A stretch of 64,000 bases of DNA from Lucinisca nassula (GCA_963580285.1 OY757025.1:122656742-122720741), one strand, 5' to 3'. Positions 9,511-19,440 are shown, counted from the stretch's first letter. Made by a program: numbers and translations. Notes: generated by a model not told the origin, from the sequence alone.

Positions 9511-10825
9511 CGAGGACTGTTCAAATATGAATGCAACTAAGCACATAAAAATGATTCCGTGATAGATTTCAATGAAAGTATTCCCCTTTAACAGATATAC
9601 AAACTTTCAGTCTTCTGATCCAATCATTGAATACATTTTGGTAGTCTTTTCAAGGTATACTATGAAGGCACTGGAATATTGCAGAACCGAGGTGTTTGCG
9701 CTGAACAAATTTTCGACCAGAAAGGTATGTTTTCAGCCGCGGGAACAAAAAAAAAAGTCACACGGGGCAAGGTCAGGGAAATACGGGGGGTGAGGGAGTT
9801 CAACAACCTTTTCCTGCTTCAGATAGTCTTGCACAATGAACGCCTTGTGCGATGACGCATTGTCATGTAGCAATCTGACATTGGCCAAACCAGTTGCGGG
9901 TCTTCGTTCTTTGAAATTTTTCTTCAATTTTCGAAGAACTTTATTCTTGTAAAACTTCGCATTTACAGATTTGCCTTTAGGCACAGCAACCTGAATAGCA
10001 GGGCCCTGATTTGAAAAGAATATGGCATACATTACCATCTTGACGCTCATGGTCCGCTTTGAAATGCATGGTCTTTTGCAATACTTTGTTGCCCATATTT
10101 TGTTCTGAATCTTTCGTTTTGGCTCAAAAAAGTGAACCCATGTCTCGTCACCTGTGAAGACATTAGCGAAAGACCGTGCATTGTAATTTGGAAACTTTTT
10201 AAGCAACTTCTTGGCGCACCGAACACGTGTCTTTTTCTGCTCATCTGTCAACAGGTGGGGAATCCATCTAGCACAGATCTTTCTCATTTTCAAATCCCGT
10301 TTCAGAATTTTATGAGCTGCTCCTAATGAGATGCCAACCATACTAGCTATTTGCCTTGTGGTGTATCGTGCATCGGTAGCAACTATTTCTTTCACTCTAG
10401 CAACCATCTTGGCAGATGTTGCTCTTTTCGGCCGACGATCATGGGGTGCATCTTCTGTTGAGCCTAGCCCACAGCTGAATTTCTTACACCAACGAAAAAC
10501 TGTCGGATAAGACATTTCATTATGCCCATAAACCGAACATATTTCATTAAAAATGTTTTTGCACAGTATACCAAGAATACAACGATTCTTAATATAGGAC
10601 CGTATTTCAACAGCGTACTCTGACCTTCTTCCAACCATGTTTGTATTGGTATACAAGAGTAGACAGTGTTTATCGAACGATATACATGGTGCACGGATTT
10701 TAACAAGTTTGGTATCAATGTATAGGTAAAATGTTTTTTCTACGCTGTGATATTTATTTCCAGGTGATTTTCGCATTAGTGCATGAGAAAACGTTCTACT
10801 TGCATTCATATTTGAACAGTTCTCG
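9511..10825 (-). mobile_element. Mariner-family transposon (DD34D), 1315 bp
   Basis: The element has terminal inverted repeats of about 29 bp. The left begins CGAGGACTGTTCAAATATGA and the right, complemented, begins CGAGAACTGTTCAAATATGA, with one difference in these 20 bases. It is flanked by TA at 9509-9510 and 10826-10827, the expected Tc1/mariner duplication. Length and ends are intact. It carries one transposase frame on the minus strand, broken near its 3' end, so it is probably non-autonomous now but could be mobilised in trans. Confidence 0.95.
9569..10638 (-). pseudogene. Mariner transposase, C-terminal frameshift and stop
   Basis: The start chosen is the ATG at 10638 (MVGRRSEYAVEIRSY). 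The open frame extends upstream to 10839, but that lies outside the element. An N-terminal helix-turn-helix region spans residues about 1-120. The linker motif WIPHLL is at 125-130, in the place of the family's WVPHEL. Catalytic residues are D164 (FTGDETWVHFF), D259 (LLHDNASSH) and D294 (YFPDLAPCD), with 34 residues between the last two, as in DD34D mariners. A run of ten A at 9747-9756 (T on the coding strand) shifts the frame after CDFFF. The correct continuation (FPRLKTYLSGRKF) is readable in the next frame to an in-frame TGA after SIPs of the LHSIP type, and then GEYFH and the family stop at 9569. Ancestral length about 355 residues, normal for mariner. Function inferred from the family: cut-and-paste transposition at TA sites. 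Confidence 0.93.
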
Positions 10826-10978
10826 TATACTGCAAACATGGGTTATCGGTGCTCGTTAGAACCGCCTAATTAAGGCGGTTCAAACGAGTACCCACAACTT
10901 ATGTCTTTGAACAGAGATACGTTAAATGATATAAACCACATTTTCCTCTATATTAATGTTCTATAAAAGGGCTAACCT

Positions 10979-11063
10979 TTGAAAGCAAGGAATATACCAC
11001 AGAACTGAAAATTATAGAGTGTGCATGTTTTCTGGACCAGACTAGCTAGTTTCGGTCAGTTAA
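10979..11063. repeat. 85-bp direct repeat, copy 1
   Basis: AGCAAGGAAT, ATTATAGAGTGTGCATG and CCAGACTAGCTAGTTTC occur here and again, in the same order, at 11852-11931. The pair brackets a SINE plus C insertion, so it may be an old duplication around that block. Confidence 0.6.
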
Positions 11064-11169
11064 GCTTCATCAGTGACCCTAAAATATTTTCAAAATTCCA
11101 AAATGGAATCAATGACCCCAAATGACAAGAAAATGTAATCTACATTATGATGAAGGACAGGGAGACGTT

Positions 11170-11822
11170 TAAATTATAATAATAATCGACCTTCTTTATA
11201 GGGAGTAACACATTTAGTACTAGACTAAGTACTAATCTTCAATGTGGCCCTCTTTTCTTGTGTAGGAACCAGTACTAAGCAATGTGGATGAATAGAAGTA
11301 AAGGCAATGATCAGGAATCGATACAATCAACCCATAGCTCCCAACAGAGACACCAAAGGGAAAGAAACACAAACATGCAACGACAGACCTAATGGAAACA
11401 CCAACAGCGGAAAGCCAAAAGGACAGTTACTTTCCCACAAAATGGCCAATAGGCTATCCAAAATAAAATAACACAAGCGACACAAACATCTAAAGACAAA
11501 CCATAACAAAAATAAATCGCGACAAATGAACCGCCTTGGAACGGTCAGCGGAAACGAATTCCACTGGGGGGCTTAAATCGATTTTACGTGGCCACAATCC
11601 TCGCCCTTATTTCCATCGCGATTAAGACAAATAATTTGTTCAGTCCGCATGAAGGCATCCTAACTCATCAGTGCAACATCTCCGTGAACACAAATAATCA
11701 AGAAATCTCTTGCTTAAGAAAGAAAAATATATATAAAAAAACACTTGGTACTTGCGGGGATCGAACCGACAGGCTCTCGATCTCAAATCCGATGCTTTAC
11801 CACTGCACCACAGCGGTCAACT
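11170..11822 (-). repeat. S2 tRNA-headed SINE, interrupted by family C
   Basis: The body at 11170-11292 (ATCGACCTTCTTTATAGGG to GTAGGAACCAGTACTAAGCA) and the head at about 11745-11820 match the complete copy at 20135-20368. The head reads on the minus strand GCAGTGGTAAAGCATCGG (box A-like) and GGTTCGATCCCCG (box B). A family C element at 11293-11711 separates them. Confidence 0.75.
11293..11711 (-). mobile_element. Family C copy, 5'-truncated
   Basis: Its 3' end is at the low coordinate (TAGAAGTAAAGGCAATGATC). It runs through the usual CACAGCTCCCA-type, GGAAAGCCAAAAGGACAG and ACGGTCAGCGGAAACG segments, and is truncated just after CTCCGTGAACACAAA. It interrupts an S2 SINE. Confidence 0.75.
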
Positions 11823-11851
11823 CTTTAAGGCCGCCACACAGCTATTCTTTG

Positions 11852-11931
11852 GAAGCAAGGAATGCACAAACAAAACTTAAAATTATAGAGTGTGCATGCT
11901 TTTGGGGCCAGACTAGCTAGTTTCCGCCAAT
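11852..11931. repeat. 85-bp direct repeat, copy 2
   Basis: Second copy of the 10979-11063 sequence (AAGCAAGGAATGCACAAAC ... AGACTAGCTAGTTTC), immediately before the S1 SINE. Confidence 0.6.
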
Positions 11932-11934
11932 TAC

Positions 11935-12115
11935 GCGCGCGCGAGAGAGGCAGTGACTTTTATACCACTGCTACCCATTTACACCCGGGTCGAGTGGGGC
12001 ATTGTCATAACGTGTCTTGCTCAAGTAAACACCGCGCCTCCGGTGGACGGATTCGAACCCACAACCTTTCGATCATAAGTCGAACGCGCTAACTACTGTG
12101 CTGTCGAGGCTGATG
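11935..12115 (-). repeat. S1 tRNA-headed SINE
   Basis: Read on the minus strand, the head is GCCTCGACAGCACAGTAGTT with box A TAGTTAGCGCG and a perfect box B GGTTCGAATCC. A shared body follows, ending in GCCTCTCTCGCGCGC. A second copy lies at 23832-24008. A SINE is preferred over a real tRNA gene because the body is conserved in both copies and the head does not close into a clean acceptor stem. Confidence 0.75.
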
Positions 12116-12479
12116 GGTTACAAAAACAGGCTACATAATGAAAGACAACAAAAGCAGTGCTAAAACAGGCTACATAATGAAAGACAACAAAAGCAGTGCT
12201 AAAACAGGCTACATAATGAAAGACAACAAAAGCAGTGCTAAAACAGGCTACATAATGAAAGACAACAAAAGCAGTGCTAAAACAGGCTACATAATGAAAG
12301 ACAACAAAAGCAGTGCTAAAACAGGCTACATAATGAAAGACAACAAAAGCAGTGCTAAAACAGGCTACATAATGAAAGACAACAAAAGCAGTGCTAAAAC
12401 AGGCTACATAATGAAAGACAACAAAAGCAGTGCTTTTGTTGTCTTTCATTACGTAGCCTGTTTTTGTTACCCATCAGCC
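12108..12479. repeat. 39-bp tandem array closed by inverted flanks
   Basis: Exactly eight essentially identical 39-bp units (12123-12434) read AAAACAGGCTACATAATGAA plus AGACAACAAAAGCAGTGCT. The left flank and first unit (12108-12153) pair with 12434-12479 with two mismatches over 46 bp, starting GGCTGATGGGT. The structure is therefore a hairpin element whose one arm has been amplified. Because 39 is divisible by 3, one frame is open on each strand. These give 13-residue peptide repeats that I do not regard as proteins. Confidence 0.9.
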
Positions 12480-12491
12480 CCCAATTAGAAT

Positions 12492-12712
12492 CATTACGTT
12501 AACAAGTCTGTGCAGTGGCTGTGGAATTAACCCTTAGGCTTTTGGAATGGCTGTAGAATTGACGACTTTATATAGAGAAATGTGGGGTTTATGGAGTATA
12601 TATTATTTTTCTTATTTTGATCGAAAAACAAAATTGATTGCGGGTATTCGTTAGAATCGCGTCGTTGAGAGGTTTCTAACAAGCACACACAACTCAAATT
12701 TGGACTATATGT
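12492..12712 (-). repeat. Family A1 copy, decayed
   Basis: Starts CATTACGTTAACAAGTCTG. The core is degenerate (GTTAGAATCGCGTCGTTGAG). The left-terminal part is absent, and a B element follows. Confidence 0.7.
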
Positions 12713-12734
12713 ATCGGTTCGAACGACCACATAT

Positions 12735-13040
12735 CGACCCCGCCAATCGGGCCTTGAGAAATATATGGGCTGCATGATGCTTCTACGCAGAGCTGAAACC
12801 GACCCGCACACGAGTACTGGTAAACCGCTTAGGGTATCTAAGCCTGCCTAGGCAAAGCGGTGCGAGTCGGAGCGTCAATGCTTATACACCCTATTGTGGT
12901 TTCATTGAGCGACAGGGCTTGAGATGTCATTTCATCTCAATGTCGGGTAGAAGTCCCAAAAAATTGGAAGCAACGTCTCCAAAATTACTTTTACACAGTG
13001 TTGGCGGGGACGTTAAACTTCAAATCAAACAAAACAAACA
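12735..13040 (+). repeat. Family B copy
   Basis: Sense plus: from CCCCGCCAATCGGGCCTTG through CACGCAGAGCTGAAACCG and GCTTGAGATGTCATTTCATC to GGGGACGTTAAACTTC and CAAACAAAACAAACAA. Nearly full length. Confidence 0.8.
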
Positions 13041-13168
13041 ATTATCAGTCGACCTGAATAAAATCACTTAACTTGCTAACGTCCGAAATGCAATCGTTGA
13101 TTTATGTGAAATCCTGGTAACAGTCATTTTAACCCATTGCATGTCGGAAGTCCCTAAAGGGGTACCTC

Positions 13169-13230
13169 GGCAAACAATGCAGTCCCATATCAGACGCCGC
13201 ACTCTGCGGCGTCTGATCAGGACCTGCACT
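13169..13230. repeat. Family H palindrome
   Basis: GCAAACAATGCAGTCCCATA and TCAGACGCCGCACTCTGCGG pair with GCGTCTGATCAGGACCTGC. An adenine-rich tract follows at 13239-13290. Confidence 0.75.
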
Positions 13231-13404
13231 GTGAAAACGAAAAACGAAAAAAAAAAACAAAAAAAAAAAACACAAAAACAACAACAACAGAAAACCAATA
13301 GGCCTGACACCCCATAGATGACAAATGGACTTGTCGCACATATACCAAATGAAGGGTCCACTAGTATTCAGTGGGTTAATGTCGTTATTACGTAAGCGTT
13401 GTAA

Positions 13405-13770
13405 CAACGTTTAGTGTTCACTCGAAGCTTAGTGTTCATCATGGACACTAAGCGTTGATGGCGAACACTAAGCGTTGTCACTGCAAAGCTTAGTGTTCAC
13501 CATGGAAACTAAGCGTTGATGGTGAACACTAAGCGTTGTCACTGCAAAGCACTGCAACGCTTAGTGTTCACCATGGACACTAATCGTTGATGGTGAACAC
13601 TAAGCGTTGTCACTGCAAAGCACTGCAACGCTTAGTATTCACCATGGACACTAAGCGTTGCAGTAGCAACGCTTAGTGTTCACCATCAACGCTTAGTGTT
13701 CACCATGGACACTAAGCGTCGCGACTGTCGATACTGTGTGCGATCCCAACGCTTATTGTTCACCATGGCT
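13405..13770. repeat. Array of palindromic AACGCTTAGTGT units
   Basis: About a dozen copies of GCTTAGTGTTCACC or its complement. Many are joined head to head as AACGCTTAGTGT-TCACCATGG-ACACTAAGCGTT. Spacers GTCACTGCAAAGCACTGC recur. Orientation alternates, so the tract is dense in hairpins. No coding frame. Confidence 0.85.
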
Positions 13771-14505
13771 TTAGCTCGCCAAATACAATGACGTACAATG
13801 AGAGCTATTGTTGTCACATCGGTCATCCGCTTTCGCGTTTGCTATTTCAACAGTCATGCATCACAGAGTACTCATATTTTGGACTTAAGTACATGGGAGA
13901 GTCTTCTTATGTTCCAAGAGAACAGACCCCTGGGTGCATGCCCCGGGGTGGGGCTAGGGGTCATAATCTAGAACATCTCTGTAAAACTGTGTTTAAGTTT
14001 TTGAAATGCTTATATCTCAACAATCACACATCACAAAGCATTCATATTTACAACTTTGATACCCGAGGGTGTCTTCTGAGAATACCTGTGAGTGTCTTCT
14101 GAGATTCCAAAAGAACACACCCCTGGTTTCTTGCCTTTGGTGGGGCTAGGGGGTCAAAAGCTAGGACACCATAGAAATTTGTTAAATATATTTCCATTGT
14201 GCTAAGAAGTCACAAACTCAATTGATAATACAACAGCCAACTATGCGACATTGTTCAAGTGTGAAAGGGTGAAATTCATGGTGACCTACATTTTACGGTC
14301 AAGTGATTTTGCCTTATATCTTCAATACTATTGGATGGAGACGTGTCATACCTGGGATTATTTGTTTCATAGGACCCCCAAGATTAATCTCAAATATATC
14401 TAGGTCAGTGTGACATATATTTCATGGTTCAGTGATTTTGTCTTATATCTTGAATTCTACTTGACAGAGAAACATCATACCTGGATCATTAGTTCCATGT
14501 GACAC
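13771..14505. repeat. Diverged internal repeats between two palindromic arrays
   Basis: AACA(C/G)ACCCCTGG followed by GTGGGGCTAGGGG occurs at about 13920 and 14115. A second repeat (AGTGATTTTG(C/T)CTTATATCTT followed by TCATACCTGG) occurs at about 14304 and 14442. The block is bracketed by AACGCTTAGTGT-type arrays and may be a larger unit of the same array or an insertion into it. Confidence 0.55.
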
Positions 14506-14625
14506 AATGATGAACACTAGCGGTTGATACTGCATTCCGATCTAAATGATCGACGCTTATTGTTCATTTGGCAAAATGAACACTAAATGTCGAGTGAACA
14601 CTAAGCGGCGCTACAAAGCGTGTTG
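14506..14625. repeat. Right-hand fragment of the palindromic array
   Basis: GAACACTAGCGGTTGATACTG, CGACGCTTATTGTTCATT and TGAACACTAAGCGGCG repeat the 13.4-kb array motifs with more divergence. Confidence 0.7.
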
Positions 14626-14675
14626 TGTAAAAAATGTTGTTTGTCAAAACGTTGACTGGACAAATGTTGGGTTAG

Positions 14676-14744
14676 GCAAACAGTGTAGACGCAGATCAGT
14701 CGCCGCAGAATGCGGCGTCTGATCTAGGTATACACGTTTTGCTT
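14676..14744. repeat. Family H palindrome
   Basis: GGCAAACAGTGTAGACGCAG, with core CGCCGCAGAATGCGGCG and GTCTGATCTAGGTATACACG. Both arms present. Confidence 0.8.
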
Positions 14745-14811
14745 AAGTGCTGGAACGTAAGAGATAAACGAAATAATCTTAGTTCTCGTTCAGGATAAGT
14801 TTCACAACATA

Positions 14812-14975
14812 CACTCTAGAAGCGTAGCGAATAAGCTACTCGTCTCGTTAACCAGGGGTCATATGTTCGATTCCGGACTTCTCAAGACTTTCGGATGAGT
14901 CTTTTAACCAAGGCCCCGTCTCCGTATGGCCTTAGTTGTTGATGGGACTCTAGACACTCACAGCCTACACCCCGC
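14812..14975 (+). repeat. S3 tRNA-headed SINE, diverged
   Basis: The head is GAAGCGTAGCGAATAAGC with a T-arm-like GTTCGATTCCGGACTTCTC. The body ACTTTCGGATGAGTCTTTTA and CCCGTCTCCGTATGGCCTTA matches 54288-54452. Confidence 0.7.
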
Positions 14976-15180
14976 CAGTACTCGCAATTTCATACTATAT
15001 CATTTACACTAATATAATTATATAGAGACGAAATGACAACTGATACATTTCTTCATTCATCACCGTGAACCCTTGTCACACTTTCATTAACCTAAATACT
15101 TTCATGCTTATCCTTGCAAGGTCACTTCAGATCACATCAACATAACATGACCGCGTCACCAATAGAAATATGCTGGGGTT

Positions 15181-15450
15181 TACACGTGATCAAGTCCGTG
15201 AAATGGACACCCTCCTAAACACCACGTCATATAGAGAAAACTGGGGTTTACAGGGGTATACATTATTTTTCTTATTTCTGCTCCAAGACATAAGTTGTGG
15301 GTGCTCGTTAAAACCGCCTCATTGAGGCGGTTCTAACGAGCACCCACGAGCGATGCTTGCAGTATCAATAGGAAAAATATCACAGATTTTCACCAGAAAA
15401 GTAGCCATTTGGAAACGTGAAAAAAATGCCCTATGTGTGTTGTCGTAATT
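15181..15450 (-). repeat. Family A1 copy
   Basis: From CACGTGATCAAGTCCG to GTGTTGTCGTAATT. The core GTTAAAACCGCCTCATTGAG is well kept. Confidence 0.85.
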
Positions 15451-15485
15451 ATTTACACGCATGTTAGCGTAGTATTGATATCGTA

Positions 15486-15783
15486 TTTGATTGTGTTGAG
15501 GTTTTACCGTCCCCATCGGCACTATTTAGGTCATAGTGGAGACGTTTTTCCGTTTTTGCGGGACTTTTATTCGACATTGAGATGAAATGACATCTCAAGC
15601 ACTACCACCAAAAGAAACCGCTACATTTTAAGGGAGGTACTGACTCGTCCCATTTTCCTAGACAGGCTTAAATTTTCCAAACAGTTTACCTGTGCGTATA
15701 CATAAAAGTACCGCCTTAAAGCTGTTTCATCTTGCGCGGAAGCACCATGCAGCCCAATCTATTTCTCCAAGCCCCGATGGGCT
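15486..15783 (-). repeat. Family B copy, diverged
   Basis: Plus-strand order is tail to head: GTTGAGGTTTTACCGTCCCC, GAGATGAAATGACATCTCAA, GCGGAAGCACCATGCAGCCC, CCAAGCCCCGATGGGC. Sense is minus. Confidence 0.75.
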
Positions 15784-16012
15784 GTGGCGTGCTTTGTTTC
15801 TTTGTATGAATTTGCATTTTTTATCTGTTTGGCATCAAATCAAAGGACAACAGTCGGTACGGTAACACAACTGGGCCTGATCTTATTCCGCCTATCAGCC
15901 TTTCTTCATTGGGAAGACACCAAACTTCCTGCACCTCTAATTAGGCGTTTGGACCCAGCAGAGTTAAGCTTACATAAATAACCGTTACAGTGAACGGGGA
16001 TATAAAGGCCGG

Positions 16013-16760
16013 TTTGCGGTTCTCTTGTTTGCTTATCTACTATTGTCCGGTCTGCGTGAGATTGTTTGTTTATCTACCATTGTCCGGTTTGCGGTGTCCG
16101 TGTATGTTTGTCTATTATTGTCTGTTTGCAGTGACCTTCTTTGTTTATCTGCTATTGTCCGCTTTGCGCTCCCCTTGTCTGTTTGTCTGCTATTGTCCGG
16201 TTTGCGGTACCCTTCTTTGTTTATCTACTATTGTCCGGTTTGCGGTTCCCTTGTTTGTTTATCTGCTATTGTCCGGTTTGCGGTTCCCTTGTTTGTTTAT
16301 CTGTTATTGTCCGGTTTGCGCTGCCCTTGTTTGTTTATCTGCTATTGTCCGGTTTGCGGTAGCCTTCTTTGTTTATCTGCTATTGTCCGGTTTGCGGTTC
16401 CCTTGTTTGCTCATCTAGTATTGTCCGGCTTGCGGTGCCGTTATTTGTTTCTCAACTTTTGTCCGAAATACGATGCCGCTGTTTGTTTATCTAATCTTGT
16501 CCGATTTGCGGTACCGATTTGCGTTGCCGTTGTTTGTTTATCCACTGTTGTCCGGTTTGTGGTACCGTTGTTTAGTTATCTGCCATTGTCCTGTTTTTGG
16601 GACCCGTGTTTGTTTATCTACTATTGTCCGGTTTGCGTTGCCGCTGTTTGTTTATCTACCATTGTCCGGTTTGCGGTACCAATGTTTGTCCTATTTGCGG
16701 TGCCGTTGTTTGTTTATCTGCTATTGTCCGTCATGCGGTACCGTTGTCTGTCTATCTACC
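16013..16760 (+). repeat. 38-bp minisatellite, about 19-20 units, open in three frames
   Basis: The unit is TTTGTTTATCTGCTATTGTC plus CGGTTTGCGGTTCCCTTG, with scattered substitutions. No stop codon occurs in any plus-strand frame of the consensus. Because 38 is not divisible by three, each frame cycles through all three registers. Hence long overlapping open frames cover the same DNA (16025-16771, 15990-16418 and 16473-16892). The predicted peptides are hydrophobic Leu/Cys/Val-rich 38-residue repeats. I treat this as satellite, not a gene. Confidence 0.9.
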
Positions 16761-17145
16761 AAACAACCTAAGGCGATGGTTCTCAATGAAATGAGATTGA
16801 TAAACCGCTTATTTAGACAACTCAAACTGACGCTGTATTGTTTGTTTATCAATGCGAGTCATTTGTGCAATCCGCTTGCAATGTTATTGTAAAGCCTCTT
16901 GCAGTATTATTCTAAAAGTAGGTGATAAGGTTTAGAAGATATTACCACAAGTAATGTGTTTTGCTTAGAGAAAATGTCTTCTCAAATAAAGAAACTGATT
17001 TATTTTCATTGCAGTATTTTAGACGCAATCCTTCTTATAAATTTATAACTGTTTTGAGCAATTTTGTTATTTCAAAGATGGAATTCACTCTCGAATTCAC
17101 TTCAGGTTCAAGATAATATCTGGCATAACCCTTCCGATCCGCTAT
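16761..17145. other. Unassigned AT-rich sequence
   Basis: No gene, repeat or structure recognised. Confidence 0.5.
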
Positions 17146-17194
17146 CAGTGTAGGTCCAGATCAGACGTCTCATCTGGGTCTATGCAGTTTGCCA
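17146..17194. repeat. Family H palindrome, shortened
   Basis: GTGTAGGTCCAGATCAGACG is followed directly by TCTCATCTGGGTCTATGCAG. The GC-rich centre is lost. Confidence 0.65.
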
Positions 17195-17430
17195 TCGTGT
17201 TAGATGGTTCGACATGACACCGTAGTTACAAGAACATAAGACGTACCAAAATTCAAAGGCGGGATAGTCTACTTAAAGCACAGGACAGGGTTTATCGGCA
17301 CAACGGCAGCGGCTCACCATGCACAACACAAACTGAACCAAATGTCCCGCAAAATATCTGAATACTGAACATCTAGCCAAACCCCGTTTATATAGAGAAA
17401 GGTAGGACAGTGAAAAGTAGGACAGTTGTC

Positions 17431-17727
17431 CGGCCCCCGCCCATAGGGGCTTGAAGAAATATATGCGCTGCATGATGCTTCCACGCAGAGCTGAATCCGG
17501 CCCGCACACTAGTACTGGTAAACCGCTTAGAGGATCTAAGCCTGTCCAGGAACCGCGGTGCGAGGCGGACCGTCCATGCTAATAAACCCTATTGGTTTCA
17601 TTGGGCGACAGGGCTTGAGATGTCATTTCATCTCAATGTCGGGTAAGAGTCCCACAAAATTGGAAGCCACGTCTCCAAAATGACCTTTACAGTGTTGACA
17701 GGGACGTTAAACCTCAACTCAAACAAA
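17431..17727 (+). repeat. Family B SINE-like copy with target duplication
   Basis: Head CGGCCCCCGCCCATAGGGGC, 3' end GACGTTAAACCTCAACTCAA then ACAAA. It is flanked by GGACAGTTGTC (17420-17430) and GGATAGTTGTC (17728-17738), an 11-bp target duplication with one mismatch. This supports LINE-dependent retroposition. Confidence 0.85.
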
Positions 17728-17737
17728 GGATAGTTGT

Positions 17738-17939
17738 CATTACGATAAGATACCCGTGTTCTAAAATGACGTTTTTCTTATCTCTGTAATTAGTATCTCC
17801 GGATGAAAATGATTGATATTTTTTATGTCTAGTCCAAATATAAATTGTGGGTGCTTGTAAAAACCGCCTCATTGAGGCGGTTTTTACAAGTACCCACAAT
17901 CTATATTTTGACCACTAATAAGGAAAACAAATAATTAAT
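17738..17939 (+). repeat. Family A1 copy, right half lost
   Basis: CATTACGATAAGATACCCG to the core GTAAAAACCGCCTCATTGAG, then ACCACTAATAAGGAAAAC. It is interrupted there by a family C element. Confidence 0.8.
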
Positions 17940-18124
17940 ACCATGATCAGGAATCGATACAATAAACCCACAGCTCCCATCAGAGACACAAAGGGAAAGA
18001 AACACAAACATGAAACAACAGACCTTAATGGAAACATCAATAGCGGAAAGCCAAAAGGACAGTTACTTTCCCACAAAATGGTCAAATGGCAATCCAAAAC
18101 AAAATAATATAAGCGAAACAAACG
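17940..18124 (-). mobile_element. Family C copy, strongly 5'-truncated
   Basis: The 3' end is CATGATCAGGAATCGATACA. It stops after AATATAAGCGAAACAAAC, where a B element begins. Confidence 0.75.
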
Positions 18125-18436
18125 GCCCCGCCCATTGGGACTTGAAGAAATAAATACATGTAGGCTGCATGATGCTTCCACGCAGAGCTGAAAACGACCG
18201 CACACGAGTACAGTATTGGTAAATCGTTTAGAGATTCTAAGCCTGCTCAGGCAGAGCGGTGCGAGTCGGTCCGTCCATGCTTATAAACCCTATTGGTTTC
18301 ATTGGGCGACAGGGCTTGAGATGTCATTTAATCTCACTGTCGGATAAAAGTCCCACAAAAATGGAAGCAACGTCTCCAAAATGACCTTTACAGTGTTGAT
18401 GGGGACGTTAAACCTCAAATCAAACAAAAAAAATCC
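18125..18436 (+). repeat. Family B copy
   Basis: Head CGGCCCCGCCCATTGGGAC, 3' end GGGACGTTAAACCTCAAATC with a CAAACAAAAAAAA tail. Full length. Confidence 0.85.
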
Positions 18437-18439
18437 TAA

Positions 18440-18837
18440 GTGCTCGTAAGTGAACGTACCCGAGAACGTATCCGACCACGGTCCACTTTTGAAACTTAGG
18501 GGCAAAAAAGTTACGAACTTCGTTATGTATGTTCATGCGCCGTAATTATTCCTTAACAATCTGCGGCAAGAAATATAGTGCCATAACTTTAATCTGTATC
18601 ATTTAGCATTTGATAAAATATCTGCAGTTAGAACTATTCAAATTCAATAGCTAAAGATATTATTCACTTCTTCAAACAAATATGAAAAGCCATTTCTTTG
18701 CAGCGAAACAGTTCTGAACGTCCACGTTTGAAACCAAAGGGTAAAAGGACGAAATATCTTTGAAGTTTCGTGTATTCATACATGTACATGTAATCATTTC
18801 TGAATAATGTGCAACAAGAAATGTAGTATCATAAGGT
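18440..18837. repeat. Two diverged copies of a unit of about 240 bp
   Basis: CACTTTTGAAACTTAGGGG ... GCGGCAAGAAATATAGTGCC is echoed by CACGTTTGAAACCAAAGGG ... GTGCAACAAGAAATGTAGTA. No coding frame recognised. Confidence 0.5.
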
Positions 18838-19386
18838 TTTGATGCTCTGTCTCTGGTCGGGCCCATCGGAGTCTAACTGTTGGTTTTCTTTTGCTCCAGC
18901 ATTTCAGTGGTTTCTTGCTCTCGAGTCCTCACCGTTGTCTCACCTCTGTGGTTATTTGATTATTTGTGTTCACGGAGATGTTGCACTGATGAGTTAGGAG
19001 GCCTTCATGCGGACTGAACAAATTATTTGTCTAAATCTTGGCGGAAGTAAGGGCGAGGATTGTGGCCACGTAAAATCGATTTAAGCCCCCCCCCCCGCCC
19101 CAAGTGGAAACCTTTCCACTGACCGTTCCAAGGCGGTTCTTCTGTGGCGATTTATTTATGTTGTTGTTTGTTACTTACTGTGTGTATCACTTGTGTCTTT
19201 TAATTTTGGATGGCCATATGGCCATTTTGTGGGAAAGTAACTGTCCTTATGGCCTTCCTTTGTTTAGGTTTCCATTATGGTCTGGTCGCTTAATGTTTGT
19301 ATTTCTTTCCCTTTGGTGTCTTTGATGGGTGGAGTAAGTTAATTGTGTCGATTCCTGATCTTTGTTTTACTTCTACTTTATTTGCA
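18838..19386 (+). mobile_element. Family C copy, long
   Basis: Runs from GATGCTCTGTCTCTGGTCGG through GATGTTGCACTGATGAGTTA, a poly-C stretch, and TGGCCATATGGCCATTTTGT to GATTCCTGATCTTTGTTTTA and CTTCTA. This is close to the longest non-coding form and serves as the family reference. It ends 55 bp before an A element. Confidence 0.8.
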
Positions 19387-19440
19387 ACATGTAGCGATTG
19401 ATTATATATCTGCAACTGTAACTTTTCAGATTCATTCACT

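Larger units (their letters stand above)
9416..10972 (+). repeat. Family A1 copy split by mariner
   Basis: The left part (9416-9510) runs from CATTTCGATAACACACCCG to GATATTTTTCTTAGTTA. After the mariner the element resumes at 10826 with TATACTGCAAACATGGG and the core GAACCGCCTAATTAAGGCGG, fading by about 10972. Joining the flanks over one TA restores the normal family A left arm, so the host copy predates the mariner. Confidence 0.85.

Noticed and set aside
10639..10839. 67-residue N-terminal extension of the mariner transposase
   Set aside because: It starts outside the transposon, runs through the inverted repeat, and mariner transposases begin at the MVGRRSEY methionine.
12123..12434. CRISPR-like array of identical repeats
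   Set aside because: The units are directly abutting with no unique spacers, and the genome is eukaryotic. It is a tandem expansion.
12093..12488. Open frames on both strands with 13-residue repeats
   Set aside because: They arise from 39-bp periodicity of a hairpin repeat; no start context, domain or codon evidence.
16025..16771. 248-residue hydrophobic membrane-like protein
   Set aside because: The frame is created by a 38-bp minisatellite that is open in all three frames.
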